20,041 nt of DNA from CAYXBG01 sp964463145 (GCA_964463145.1 CAYXBG010000025.1:1-20041); one strand, 5' to 3'. Shown: positions 8,090-16,013, numbered from the stretch's first letter. Numbers and translations: made by a program. The notes: generated by a model from the letters alone, not told the origin.

Positions 8090-9136
8090 ATGCGTATCCC
8101 CCCCTTTGTAGAGACAATTTTCACTGCACAATCCAGGCGACAAGCCTCTAGAATTTCCGTTTTTGGCTTAGCCATATTGATTTTCTATGCTGTTATTTTT
8201 TCTGCGTGTTCGAGCCCTTCTACAGACGAGCCAGCCCAGATGGGTCTCAACGATTTTTTAGGAAGGTGGAATCTGAAAATCCAGGTTGATAGTACCACCT
8301 ATCCCTCCTGGCTAGAGTTGACTCAGCAAGAGGAAAATCTTGAAGGACGTTTCGTGGGAAAGGTTGGGCACGCCAGACCAGTTTCAAACATCAGCATAGA
8401 AGGTCTTAATCTCACTTTCACCCTTCCCCCTCAGTACGAGCGCATGGATTCTGACTTGAGATTCACCGGACAACTCTCTGACGGTCTTTTGTCTGGGACA
8501 ACAAATGCCAATGCACCTACAGGAGTTGAATTGAACTGGACCGCAGTGCGAGCACCCAGCCTTGAAACCTCCGAATCTGTCGAATGGGGCTCAGTAATAC
8601 AACTTTTCAACGGGCAAGACATCACAGACTGGCATCTCTTGGATGAAGAACAAAACAAGTATTGGCAGGTTGAAAATGGTGTTTTGGTAAATAACGTAAC
8701 CGATGAAGGAGATATAGGTGAAGGCACAGGGCTCATCAGCAATAGAACCTTCACAGACTTCAAACTCCACGCGGAATTCAAATATCCTGAAGGCAGTAAC
8801 AGCGGGATCTACCTCCGAGGACGCTATGAAGTTCAGATCCAAGACGATTATGGGAAGGAACCTTCCAACCGACACATTGCAGGTGTATATGGATTCCTTA
8901 CACCGACTATAAATGCCGCTAAAAAAGCTGGGGAATGGCAGCAAATGGATATTACGCTCCTCGGAAGAAATATCACGATTGTCCTGAACAATGAAATGGT
9001 GATAGATCACCAGGAAATCCCTGGGATTACAGGCGGGGCACTGGATGCGAACGAAGGTGAGCCCGGTCCTGTCTTTATCCAAGGTGACCACGGGCCAGTG
9101 TCTTTCCGAAGTATTACAATCACCCCAGCACTCTAA
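8090..9136 (+). CDS. DUF1080 (3-keto-disaccharide hydrolase-type) lipoprotein
   Basis: A 348-residue predicted lipoprotein. I chose ATG 8090 because GGAGAG lies 8 nt upstream; the frame is open from TTG 8066. A long basic n-region and hydrophobic stretch (SVFGLAILIFYAVIFSAC) end in a lipobox-like FSAC at C40, followed by a Ser-rich linker. Residues about 50-155 form a beta-rich domain (FLGRWNLKI ... LNWTAVRAP). Residues about 170-348 are DUF1080 (PF06439): IQLFNGQDITDWH, YWQVENGVLV, FKLHAEFKYPEGSNSGIYLRG, GEWQQMDITLLG, GPVFIQGDHGPVSFRSITI. The DUF1080 family has a lectin/glucanase-like fold and includes enzymes acting on 3-keto-glycosides. A role in extracytoplasmic keto-sugar breakdown is likely but the substrate is unknown. 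A second DUF1080 domain occurs at the right edge of the window. Confidence 0.88.
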   Translation: MRIPPFVETIFTAQSRRQASRISVFGLAILIFYAVIFSACSSPSTDEPAQMGLNDFLGRWNLKIQVDSTTYPSWLELTQQEENLEGRFVGKVGHARPVSNISIEGLNLTFTLPPQYERMDSDLRFTGQLSDGLLSGTTNANAPTGVELNWTAVRAPSLETSESVEWGSVIQLFNGQDITDWHLLDEEQNKYWQVENGVLVNNVTDEGDIGEGTGLISNRTFTDFKLHAEFKYPEGSNSGIYLRGRYEVQIQDDYGKEPSNRHIAGVYGFLTPTINAAKKAGEWQQMDITLLGRNITIVLNNEMVIDHQEIPGITGGALDANEGEPGPVFIQGDHGPVSFRSITITPAL

Positions 9137-9137
9137 C

Positions 9138-9160
9138 GCACGAGTAGTCGGCTCTCGTGC
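9138..9160. terminator. inverted repeat between DUF1080 gene and tRNA-Arg, possible bidirectional terminator
   Basis: GCACGAG (9138-9144) and CTCGTGC (9154-9160) form a perfect 7-bp stem with a 9-nt loop. It starts 2 nt after the DUF1080 stop and lies downstream of the convergent tRNA-Arg. No T-run follows on either strand, so intrinsic termination is unproven. It could instead protect a 3' end. Confidence 0.4.
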
Positions 9161-9197
9161 AGATCAAGCAGATCTAAATGACAAGAGCACTTCAGAA

Positions 9198-9274
9198 TGG
9201 TACGCCCGGCAGGATTCGAACCTGCGGCCTCTGGTTCCGGAGACCAGCGCTCTATCCAACTGAGCTACGGGCGC
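9198..9274 (-). tRNA. tRNA-Arg (anticodon CCG)
   Basis: A 77-nt cloverleaf on the minus strand. The acceptor GCGCCCG pairs with CGGGCGT (one G-T at the first pair); A73 and an encoded CCA occupy 9198-9201. The D arm is GCTC/GAGC, the anticodon stem CTGGT/ACCAG with loop CTCCGGA gives anticodon CCG (reads CGG), and the T arm is GCAGG-TTCGAAT-CCTGC. Confidence 0.97.
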
Positions 9275-9287
9275 AGATTACCTGCCA

Positions 9288-9293
9288 ATAATA
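9288..9293 (-). promoter_or_regulatory. candidate -10 box of tRNA-Arg
   Basis: TATTAT on the minus strand, 13 nt upstream of the tRNA 5' end. There is no good -35 at 17-18 nt, so this is tentative. The stretch 9294-9396 up to the secreted-protein gene shows no gene. Confidence 0.3.
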
Positions 9294-9396
9294 GCCCCCT
9301 GGGAACACCTACGGAAAAGCAGCTAAGCGACTAAGGGAAGTCGTGTAGCCGGTCGGCCACCGGTCAAACTCCTAATATTCTTCTGCGGACAGCTGC

Positions 9397-9756
9397 TTAA
9401 GAGCCCTTTGCCGCTGTGACAGTTAAGATTTTCATCCCGTCACGTTCTGCCATCTTTCCAGTAACACTAGCCTCGCCACCCGCCAAATCCTTGAGATCGT
9501 TATAGGGCTTGGGGTTTTTGCGGTCTGACCAGAGAAGAATCACAGAACCTTCATCTGTAACCAATCCCATAGGTTGTCCGTTCTTAGCACATGACTTAGC
9601 ACAGCCAGAGTGACCGGGACCTCTCGCCCCTGATCCTACATAGCAGACCAGATCAACGACCTCTCCAGACCAGGTTCCACCATCCGATCCTGCATAAATT
9701 GTCATCCCCGATATGGTTAGCCAGAAAATTGAAAGTACGGTCAATAACTTCTTCAT
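9397..9756 (-). CDS. small secreted Cys-containing protein, hypothetical
   Basis: A 119-residue protein from ATG 9756, preceded by GGGAG at 7 nt; a longer reading from 9780 has no such site. Residues 1-22 form a signal peptide (MKKLLTVLSIFWLTISGMTIYA) with likely cleavage after A22. The mature part opens with GTWSGEVVDLVCYVG and has C38, H49, C52 and C56 (C-x13-C-x3-C), then a beta-rich tail ending SVTGKMAERDGMKILTVTAA, which suggests a small barrel. I know similar small periplasmic proteins from environmental genomes but no assigned function. Metal or heme-copper handling is possible from the Cys/His cluster but not shown. It stands alone, divergent from the RraA-like gene. Confidence 0.7.
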   Translation of the reverse strand: MKKLLTVLSIFWLTISGMTIYAGSDGGTWSGEVVDLVCYVGSGARGPGHSGCAKSCAKNGQPMGLVTDEGSVILLWSDRKNPKPYNDLKDLAGGEASVTGKMAERDGMKILTVTAAKGS

Positions 9757-9839
9757 TAGCTTTCTCCCACTCGATCTCACGAGGGAACCCTCCGAATTAC
9801 ACCCCGTAATAAGGATAGAGGCCCAACTGAGATCCTTTC

Positions 9840-9869
9840 CTTATATTGTAGCACTAATAGCCATATAAG
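9840..9869. repeat. spaced inverted repeat in divergent intergenic region
   Basis: CTTATAT (9840-9846) and ATATAAG (9863-9869) are exact reverse complements, 16 nt apart, between the divergent secreted-protein gene and the RraA-like gene. A second short palindrome, GAGGG-AA-CCCTC, lies at 9781-9792. Either could bind a regulator. At AT-rich arms of 7 bp chance is a fair alternative. Confidence 0.25.
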
Positions 9870-10046
9870 TGTTCTCCCCGAAAAATCAATCACATACTAC
9901 TCTACAGTCCGAGATCCTTTTCGTTCTAGTGAGTTCTTCCCAAAACATATATGATTCAGCGACATCGCTTGTAGTGTTGCACACACAACAGCGGGAATCC
10001 CTGTCAGCCAAAGATAGATACTTCTAATTCACTGTAGGAATTTAAA

Positions 10047-10739
10047 ATGCATGCTCAATCTGCACAAAATACAACGGAACTGATTTCTCTGATAAAAACC
10101 CATCTATTTACCTCCGTTATAGGAGATGTCATGGACACATTGGGATTGACTCACCAGTTTCTTCCACCTGGAATCTCTGCACTTCGTCCCGACATGATCG
10201 TTTGCGGACGGGCTATGACTGCACTACAAGCCGATTGCGCTTCGACCACCATCTCCGCAAAGGGGGAAAATGCACCTTTCGGATTATTGTTTGAGGCGCT
10301 GGACAGTCTGAAAGAGAATGATGTCTACGTATCCACTGGTGCCAGTGAACCCTACGCCTGTTGGGGAGAATTGATGACAACACGTGCTATTCAGCTTGGA
10401 GCAGTGGGAGCTGTAATTAACGGATTTTCAAGAGACACATATGGAATATCAAAACTTGATTTCCCTACCTTTTCAGCAGGGAAATATGGCCAAGATCAGT
10501 CTGTGAGAGGACGAGTCATCGATTACAATTGCCCTCTTGAATTCCCCAATCACACCAGAGTCGATCCGGGTGATTTAATATTAGGCGATATGGATGGGGT
10601 AGTAGCGATCCCACACCTGAGGGAAAAGGAAATCCTGGAATTATCACTCGAGAAGGCAGGGAAAGAAGGCAAGGTCAAACAAGCGATAATGAATGGCATG
10701 TCCGCTACTGAGGCTTGGAACCGTTTTGGAGTTCTTTAG
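10047..10739 (+). CDS. RraA-family protein, 4-hydroxy-4-methyl-2-oxoglutarate aldolase-like
   Basis: A 230-residue cytoplasmic protein of the RraA/HMG aldolase family. Members are trimeric, metal-dependent class II aldolases or decarboxylases of 4-carboxy-4-hydroxy-2-oxoadipate and related oxo-acids, or RNase E inhibitors. Visible are SVIGDVMDTLG (23-33), WGELM (106-110), the substrate- and metal-binding pair R129-D130 in GAVINGFSRDTYGI, and GDLILGDMDGVVAIP (175-189). The Arg-Asp pair supports enzymatic rather than purely regulatory function. AGGAA lies about 7 nt before ATG 10047. It is a single gene on its strand, but the SDR, FAD/Fe-S and HpaI genes nearby support an oxo-acid catabolic role. 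The exact substrate is unknown. Confidence 0.85.
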   Translation: MHAQSAQNTTELISLIKTHLFTSVIGDVMDTLGLTHQFLPPGISALRPDMIVCGRAMTALQADCASTTISAKGENAPFGLLFEALDSLKENDVYVSTGASEPYACWGELMTTRAIQLGAVGAVINGFSRDTYGISKLDFPTFSAGKYGQDQSVRGRVIDYNCPLEFPNHTRVDPGDLILGDMDGVVAIPHLREKEILELSLEKAGKEGKVKQAIMNGMSATEAWNRFGVL

Positions 10740-10790
10740 CTCCAAAGCTCCTCGATGATCTCTTAAGTGAAATCCAGCACCGCAATATAA

Positions 10791-10867
10791 TGGTCGGGGC
10801 AGAGGGATTTGAACCCCCGACTTCCTGCTCCCAAAGCAGGCGCGCTACCAAACTGCGCCATGCCCCG
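10791..10867 (-). tRNA. tRNA-Pro (anticodon UGG)
   Basis: A 77-nt cloverleaf on the minus strand. The acceptor CGGGGCA pairs with TGCCCCG; A73 and encoded CCA lie at 10791-10794. The anticodon stem CCTGC/GCAGG encloses TTTGGGA (anticodon TGG), and the T arm is GGGGG-TTCAAAT-CCCTC. Confidence 0.97.
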
Positions 10868-10887
10868 ACATAGAAACCTAGAAGGCT

Positions 10888-10896
10888 ATTTTAGCA
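10888..10896 (-). promoter_or_regulatory. candidate extended -10 of tRNA-Pro
   Basis: On the minus strand TGC-TAAAAT ends 20 nt before the tRNA 5' end. The TG two bases upstream makes it an extended -10, which can compensate for the poor -35. Confidence 0.35.
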
Positions 10897-10990
10897 TGGT
10901 ACCTCACCCTGGAATCAGGCACCACTGCCTCATTTTCAGCAGAAACGTCTGAACAGTGGAATAAACTTGAGGACTTATCCTGTAAAGCTT

Positions 10991-11794
10991 TTATTCTTGA
11001 ATCATCCAATTACTTCCAGCCAAGAAACCTCCGTCTACATAGACAACTTGCCCAGTCATAAAATCAGATGCAGGTGAAGCCAGAAACAAAGCCGCCCCGG
11101 CAAGTTCGAAGGTCTCTCCCCATCGCCCCATTGGAGTCCGGTTAACCACCCATCGGCTCCGAAATCCGTCCTGAATAGCTTGATTCATATCGGTACGGAT
11201 GAAACCAGGCCCGATACCATTCACGCAAATATCGTACTGAGCCCACTCTACAGCCAGGGTCTTTGTCAAAAGAGCCAATCCTCCTTTGGATGCGGAATAG
11301 GCTGGCACTGTGGCTAGCCCCATCTGAGAGGCTAGGGACAGTGTATTAATAATTTTTCCGCCGCCCTGCTTGATCATATAGGAGGCACAAGCCTGCGCCA
11401 CCCGGAAAGGAGCTTTCAAATTGACATCCATCACAAAATCCCAATCCTCCGAAGAGAAATCGAGACTAGGACCCCGGCGATTGAGTCCTGCATTGTTCAT
11501 CAAGATATCCAACTTTCCTGAAGTCCTAGATACCAGGTTGTCTAGGACTTCAGGAAAGTCCGGTTCAGATACATCTGCTACTAGTGTATCCACTCGGACA
11601 CTAGTTTCAGATTGAATGAATTGAGCCGTCTCCTCCAGACGCGAACGGTCTCGAGCGTTTAGGATTACATCGGCACCAGCACCAGCCAGAGCCTCAGCCA
11701 AGGCTCTGCCTATACCGCGACTTGCACCTGTAACCAAAGCTACCTTACCACTCAGGCAAAAGTTATCGATCGTGTTAAGAGCCGATCGGGACAT
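10991..11794 (-). CDS. SDR family oxidoreductase, gluconate 5-dehydrogenase-like
   Basis: A 267-residue classical short-chain dehydrogenase. It shows the NAD(P) motif TGASRGIG (22-29), D74 in VADVS, NNAG (100-103), and the catalytic residues S153, Y166 and K170 (YSASK). C-terminal PGFIRTDMN and FMTGQVVYVDGGF are typical of the gluconate 5-dehydrogenase / 3-oxoacyl reductase-like group that acts on sugar acids or hydroxy acids. The start at 11794 is secure: AAGGAGGT ends 4 nt upstream. It lies 69 nt after the FAD/Fe-S dehydrogenase on the same strand, so the two probably form an operon. Codons for residues about 79-94 contain a perfect 19-bp inverted repeat; the protein still aligns normally there. 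Confidence 0.9.
   Translation of the reverse strand: MSRSALNTIDNFCLSGKVALVTGASRGIGRALAEALAGAGADVILNARDRSRLEETAQFIQSETSVRVDTLVADVSEPDFPEVLDNLVSRTSGKLDILMNNAGLNRRGPSLDFSSEDWDFVMDVNLKAPFRVAQACASYMIKQGGGKIINTLSLASQMGLATVPAYSASKGGLALLTKTLAVEWAQYDICVNGIGPGFIRTDMNQAIQDGFRSRWVVNRTPMGRWGETFELAGAALFLASPASDFMTGQVVYVDGGFLAGSNWMIQE
11512..11559. repeat. perfect 19-bp inverted repeat inside the SDR gene
   Basis: The arm ACTTTCCTGAAGTCCTAGA at 11512-11530 is repeated exactly as its reverse complement at 11541-11559, with a 10-nt loop (TACCAGGTTG) that itself contains ACC-A-GGT. In the mRNA this is a very stable hairpin early in the coding sequence, over codons for DFPEVL and SRTSGK. Confidence 0.97.
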
Positions 11795-11863
11795 AGCGAC
11801 CTCCTTTTTTTCGCAATATATAAAACACCAAACCGGCGCTACAACCCATCAAGTACTTCACAA

Positions 11864-14761
11864 CTACTCAGTCGATACCTCTTTTAGTGCTCCTGCTAAA
11901 ACCTCTGCAAGGTGCACTGCCTTGCGATTCGTGAAATGGCTGATCTGAGCTCTGCAGCTGAAACCTGAGGCTATTATAGTTGTCTCGTTTTTTACTTCAC
12001 GAACTGCAGGGAAGAGTCTATCTTCCCCAATCTGTTCAGAGATCTCATAGTGCTCTTTCTCGTAGCCAAATGAGCCTGCCATCCCGCAACATCCTGCATC
12101 CAGGACGGTAAGATCTGTACCCTCAAGACAGGATAGGGCTTCGGATGTCGGACTCATCCCGAAAAGAGCCTTATGCTGGCAATGCCCGTGCAATAAAATC
12201 TTCTCTGGCACCTCATTTATTCGGTTTCTCAAGGCCTGAGCAATATCAGGTTGGATTAGAAATTGTTCCAGACTCAAAGTACGTTCGGTCACTTTTCGAC
12301 AAACATTCTCATCATCCAGAAGGTCCGGAAAATCATCATAAAGCGTAGCCAAGCAACTCGGCTCCAGCACTATAATGGGAGATGACTCCGAAGCCTTATC
12401 AAGCTTCGCTATCGTTTGAGCTGCTCGTTTTTTGGCCTCCTCAAGGTAACCACTCGAGATTAGAGGCCTGCCACAACAACCGCTGGAGAAAAAAATCACT
12501 CTGCAGCCTAATGACTCCAGTAATTCTACTGCGGCCCGACCGATGTGTGGCTCATAATAGTTTGTAAAAGTGTCCATGAAAAGCGTAACAACTTTCCCTT
12601 CACTACTTGCACTACTCTTACGAGAAAAAAACCAATCCTCACAAGATTGGGGCGCTAGACTAGGGAGAGATCGTTTCCGATGGATCCCTCCAACGGCCGA
12701 AAGAAACCATTTAGAGATCGGATTATCCATCACCAGATTCGCGAAGTAAGGGAACCGACTTCCCAATTCAGCCATCTTACGGGTCTTAGAGACAAGACGC
12801 TTTCCAAACGGAACACCGTGTTTGGCATAATACCCACTCAAGAACTCTGCCTTGAGTCGTGCCATGTCCACATTTGATGGACACTCTGTCTTGCAGGCCT
12901 TGCACTCCAGGCATAAATCGAGGACTTCATATAGCCTCTTACTAGTCAAACTCTCCGGACCTAGCTGTCCACTCATAGCCATTCGCAGTGCATTGGCCCT
13001 ACCACGGGTCGAGTGTTCTTCATCACGAGTCGCAATGTAGGATGGGCACATTGTCCCTCCGAGGGTCTTACGGCAATGCCCCACCCCTGTACACAACTCC
13101 ACAGCCCTTTCAAAACCTTTATCCTTACGAAAATGGAAATGGGTAGAGGGCACCTTGGCTTTATAATCGGGATGTATCCGCAAATCCGTTCCTATGTCGT
13201 GTGATTCTAAGATTTTCCCAGGGTTCATTAGCCCCTTTGGGTCAAATACTCTTTTCACCTCGCGAAAAACATTCATCAGTTTTTCACCGTAGAACTCAGG
13301 GTTAGAGTAACTACGAACTAATCCATCTCCATGCTCTCCACTGAAGGCCCCCCCGTACTTTTGAACCAACTCGAAAGTACGTTCCGAAATTTCTTTTAGA
13401 ATTTGGACATCTTCCTGTTTTTTAAGGTTAAGTATGGGGCGCACGTGGATTAAACCTACACTTGCATGTGCGTACATTGCTGCCGGCCGGCCCAACTCTT
13501 CACACAGTTCCAAGACGTCAACTATGTAGTTACTGAGATGTTCAACAGGCACACAAGAGTCCTCGATGAAGGGAAGAGGTTTCCCATCCCCCTTCATCCC
13601 CAGCAATAGCCCCAGTGCGTTTTTACGAACGGCCCAAACTACGGCCTGTTGGTGTCCTTCCCAAGCTTCATGAATGTAGTAGCACATCTGACTAACTTGA
13701 GGATCACTTCTGAGACTTTGGAAGGAATCTCGGATTTCGTCGTCGGTTTGACCGCTAAACTCGACCATCAATACGGCTTCTGGATTACCTTGAACAAATT
13801 GTTCAACCAGTCGAGCAGCCTCTGGATTAGCCGCCGCCAACTCCAATCCGTAACGGTCAATAATCTCAACGGCTGTTGGGTCAAATCTTAGGATGTGGCG
13901 AACAGCATCAATCGCGGTTTTAAGGGTATCGAAGTGAAGCACACAAATCATCCTGCACAGAGGAATCACTTCTAGATTAAGCTTTGCCTCCGTAACGAAT
14001 GCCAGAGTACCTTCCGATCCCACCACCAAACTGGCGAGATTGAAATGGTCTTCATCTAAAAGTTTATTAAGATTGTATCCAGCCACTCTGCGTGGTAGAT
14101 CAGGGTAGCGTTTCACAATCTCATCTCTATTTTGCCGCACTAACTGCCTCACGGTTCGGTATATTTCTCCTTCGCGATCGGACTGCTGACACTTCTCCTC
14201 CAGCTGATCTCTATTGAGCTCCGAAAGGTGCATCTCCTCACCACTAGACAAGACAATATTCAACTCCAGAATATGGTCTACAGTATGTCCATATCTCACC
14301 GAACGGGTCCCAGCTGAGTTGTTCCCGATCATACCGCCTACAGTCGCCCGACTGCTGGTCGCTACATCGGGCGCGAAAAAACGACCTATAGAACTAAGTT
14401 TGTGATTGAGATTATCCAGAATGATTCCAGGTTGTACTCGAGCCCAGCATCCTTCGGGATCGATCTCGAGAATACGAGTTAGGTACTTTGAATCATCTAT
14501 CACGAGCCCACGGGTAACAGTCTGACCGGCTAGACTTGTCCCGCCCCCTCTGGGAAGGATTTGAATTCCAAATTTTGCTGCGTTTCGGACCGACTGCAGA
14601 ATATCTGCAGGATTTCTGGCCTGAACAACACCCATCGGTTTTTGCTGATATAGACTGGCATCGGTACTAAAAATGGCTCTGGACATCTCATCCCACAGGA
14701 GATCTCCTTTGATTTCCTGAGCCAAGGCACGACGCAACTCTCGCACAAGCGTTTGGTTCAT
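11864..14761 (-). CDS. FAD-linked oxidase / Fe-S / CCG-domain dehydrogenase, YdiJ- or D-lactate dehydrogenase-like
   Basis: A 965-residue respiratory-type 2-hydroxyacid dehydrogenase. Domains in order: FAD_binding_4 (about 40-180) with PRGGGTSLAGQ (70-80) and VGGMIGNNSAGTRSVRYG (141-158); FAD-oxidase C (about 230-515) with NLASLVVGSEGTLAFVTEAKL, HASVGLIHVRP and FSGEHGDG (473-480); a two-cluster 4Fe-4S region with C557, C563 and C572, then C617, C620, C623 and C627; and two CCG modules with GCCG at 761-764 and 890-893. This order is that of E. coli YdiJ (D-2-hydroxyglutarate dehydrogenase) and long D-lactate dehydrogenases. Electrons pass from hydroxyacid to FAD to Fe-S to quinone at the membrane face. 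All motifs are intact. GGAG lies 9 nt before ATG 14761. It forms a likely operon with the SDR gene; a good promoter is at 15020-15048. Confidence 0.9.
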   Translation of the reverse strand: MNQTLVRELRRALAQEIKGDLLWDEMSRAIFSTDASLYQQKPMGVVQARNPADILQSVRNAAKFGIQILPRGGGTSLAGQTVTRGLVIDDSKYLTRILEIDPEGCWARVQPGIILDNLNHKLSSIGRFFAPDVATSSRATVGGMIGNNSAGTRSVRYGHTVDHILELNIVLSSGEEMHLSELNRDQLEEKCQQSDREGEIYRTVRQLVRQNRDEIVKRYPDLPRRVAGYNLNKLLDEDHFNLASLVVGSEGTLAFVTEAKLNLEVIPLCRMICVLHFDTLKTAIDAVRHILRFDPTAVEIIDRYGLELAAANPEAARLVEQFVQGNPEAVLMVEFSGQTDDEIRDSFQSLRSDPQVSQMCYYIHEAWEGHQQAVVWAVRKNALGLLLGMKGDGKPLPFIEDSCVPVEHLSNYIVDVLELCEELGRPAAMYAHASVGLIHVRPILNLKKQEDVQILKEISERTFELVQKYGGAFSGEHGDGLVRSYSNPEFYGEKLMNVFREVKRVFDPKGLMNPGKILESHDIGTDLRIHPDYKAKVPSTHFHFRKDKGFERAVELCTGVGHCRKTLGGTMCPSYIATRDEEHSTRGRANALRMAMSGQLGPESLTSKRLYEVLDLCLECKACKTECPSNVDMARLKAEFLSGYYAKHGVPFGKRLVSKTRKMAELGSRFPYFANLVMDNPISKWFLSAVGGIHRKRSLPSLAPQSCEDWFFSRKSSASSEGKVVTLFMDTFTNYYEPHIGRAAVELLESLGCRVIFFSSGCCGRPLISSGYLEEAKKRAAQTIAKLDKASESSPIIVLEPSCLATLYDDFPDLLDDENVCRKVTERTLSLEQFLIQPDIAQALRNRINEVPEKILLHGHCQHKALFGMSPTSEALSCLEGTDLTVLDAGCCGMAGSFGYEKEHYEISEQIGEDRLFPAVREVKNETTIIASGFSCRAQISHFTNRKAVHLAEVLAGALKEVSTE

Positions 14762-14884
14762 ATGAGCTCACTCCAAAATTCAGGACTCTCCTCGGGCAGA
14801 ATCTCAGTGCCTAACATATGAAAAGCCTTCGGCCTATCATTTGTAAATTTCACTCTTGAACTTACTCGGGAGCAAGGGCAAATA

Positions 14885-15010
14885 TCAATCCCTTTTCCCA
14901 GACCTCTTCAAACTCCAGATGCTGAATATCAACAACAAAGAAGCAAGGGCAACTAGAACCTCAGGGTGAAGGTGGATACTTGCATGCGGCAGGCTGTGCA
15001 GAAAAATCAT
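14885..15010 (-). CDS. possible 41-residue membrane leader peptide upstream of the FAD/Fe-S gene
   Basis: The ORF starts MIFLHSLPHASIHLHPEV, continues into a hydrophobic stretch (about 19-34, LVALASLLLIFSIWSL) and ends KRSGKRD. It begins about 2-3 nt after the predicted start of the transcript from the promoter at 15020-15048, so it would be leaderless; GGAG directly abuts the ATG. It ends 123 nt before the FAD/Fe-S ATG. It may be a small membrane protein or a leader peptide. No family is recognised and chance is possible. Confidence 0.35.
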   Translation of the reverse strand: MIFLHSLPHASIHLHPEVLVALASLLLIFSIWSLKRSGKRD

Positions 15011-15019
15011 CTCCGGCGA

Positions 15020-15048
15020 AGTTTAAGCAAGGACTACACCGCTGTCAA
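15020..15048 (-). promoter_or_regulatory. sigma-70 promoter for the FAD/Fe-S - SDR operon
   Basis: On the minus strand, consensus TTGACA (15043-15048), 17 nt, then TAAACT (15020-15025). It sits just downstream of the preceding gene (stop at 15057) and about 260 nt before ATG 14761. A predicted start near 15013 leaves a long leader holding the 41-residue ORF. Confidence 0.5.
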
Positions 15049-15056
15049 GGCTAGTA

Positions 15057-15833
15057 CTATTTAGTGTAGGGTTGTATTGTCAGCCATTCCTCATTAGGTT
15101 TCCCCCATCCCTGCTCAATACGGTAACCCAAATGCGGTAGAAGAGGTAGAATCCTAGTACTGTCGAGATAAAGAAAAATTCCTCTTGGCCTAAGCAACCT
15201 AGCGGCAATCTCGGTAAAATAAATATTGCTTCTCAAGCCTGGTTGTACGCCCTCAAGACTAGCCAAGGTTCGATCTAGAACTTTCGAGCTGTTAGTTACA
15301 AGAACGGCCTCCTCACGGCGAAACCGATACATCACTTTCTCAGCACTCATTCCCTGAAAAACACGCAGCGTAGAACTATTCGAACTACTGGTCTGAGGGC
15401 CGACCAGTCTTGTAATCGCTTTGTCAATAGACTCCATTAGTGCTGTTACTTGAGCCTCGTTAGATTCTATCAGAATGCAAAAGTGGGGCTTCCAGGAATT
15501 AGTTTCTGAACGGTGCTCGAGTTCAAGAATTCCTATCCAAAGACGAGTACTGTATCTGCGAAAGATCGAACCTATTTCGGGTAAAAGAGATGATGCTAAA
15601 ATAGCCATTCGAGAGTCATTTATCTGGAGGATTTCATCCAATCTTAAGGCTGCTAGAAGACCTGTATCTGAACCTGGTTGGTTAATAAGTGCGATCGCAA
15701 GCGAATCCTTCGGGAACTCAGGAACTATAGGAATCTCATCTTTTAGACTCTTAAAAAAAAACGGTGTAATTGTCAGGACAGTTGCAGCCAAGATAATCAG
15801 ATTCCGCACAAATCTGGATGACATAATGCCCAT
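15057..15833 (-). CDS. membrane-anchored protein of unknown function
   Basis: A 258-residue protein with one N-terminal hydrophobic segment (about 9-27, VRNLIILAATVLTITPFFF), so probably anchored with its body in the periplasm. The body has short beta-type stretches (SLAIALINQPGSDTGLLAALRLDEIL; RLWIGILELEH; RGIFLYLDS) that recall the repeating pattern of DUF3352-like proteins, but I would not assign a family. Two starts are possible, M1 at 15833 and M4 at 15824; TAGAAT lies 9 nt before M4, compatible with a leaderless message. The C-terminus ends soon after GWGKPNEEWLTIQPYTK, which may be short for the fold. A promoter for the next gene begins within 11 nt of its end. Confidence 0.6.
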   Translation of the reverse strand: MGIMSSRFVRNLIILAATVLTITPFFFKSLKDEIPIVPEFPKDSLAIALINQPGSDTGLLAALRLDEILQINDSRMAILASSLLPEIGSIFRRYSTRLWIGILELEHRSETNSWKPHFCILIESNEAQVTALMESIDKAITRLVGPQTSSSNSSTLRVFQGMSAEKVMYRFRREEAVLVTNSSKVLDRTLASLEGVQPGLRSNIYFTEIAARLLRPRGIFLYLDSTRILPLLPHLGYRIEQGWGKPNEEWLTIQPYTK

Positions 15834-15857
15834 ATTCTACTACCAGAGCTCGGTACT

Positions 15858-15880
15858 CCGGATTAGTCACAAAGATCCGG
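15858..15880. repeat. short inverted repeat upstream of the anchored-protein gene
   Basis: CCGGAT (15858-15863) and ATCCGG (15875-15880) are separated by 11 nt, 25 nt upstream of ATG 15833. It could be an operator, but 6-bp arms can arise by chance. The rest of 15834-16013 shows no gene. Confidence 0.2.
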
Positions 15881-16013
15881 CACTGAAAATAGGTAAATTC
15901 TAATTCCCCTTTTGGCGATCTTAGCCCCTCAAAAACCCGATCTTCAGATTAGAGATACCCGGCACATCGAGCCGAGACAAAATGCTGCCATTCAGGGGAA
16001 TCTTAGCGGGACT

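Noticed and set aside
8591..9091. 166-codon minus-strand ORF
   Set aside because: It lies wholly antisense to the well-supported DUF1080 gene, has no ribosome binding site and no recognisable domain.
9045..9263. 72-codon plus-strand ORF ending in ARQDSNLRPL
   Set aside because: This is the well-known false translation across the antisense of a tRNA gene (tRNA-Arg) and overlaps the end of the DUF1080 gene.
9340..9365. CCGGT-CGGCC-ACCGG hairpin near tRNA-Arg
   Set aside because: The stem is only 5 bp with no T-run; too weak to call a terminator.
14878..14891. GG-N10-GC with TTTGC on the minus strand, a possible sigma-54 -24/-12 promoter for the FAD/Fe-S gene
   Set aside because: Only the invariant GG and TTGC-like part match; the CACG part of the -24 element is absent. 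One such match in several kilobases of intergenic and coding sequence is expected by chance, and a better sigma-70 promoter lies upstream.
15475..15903. 142-codon plus-strand ORF
   Set aside because: Mostly antisense to the anchored-protein gene, rich in Arg/Ser of shadow type, with no recognisable domain.
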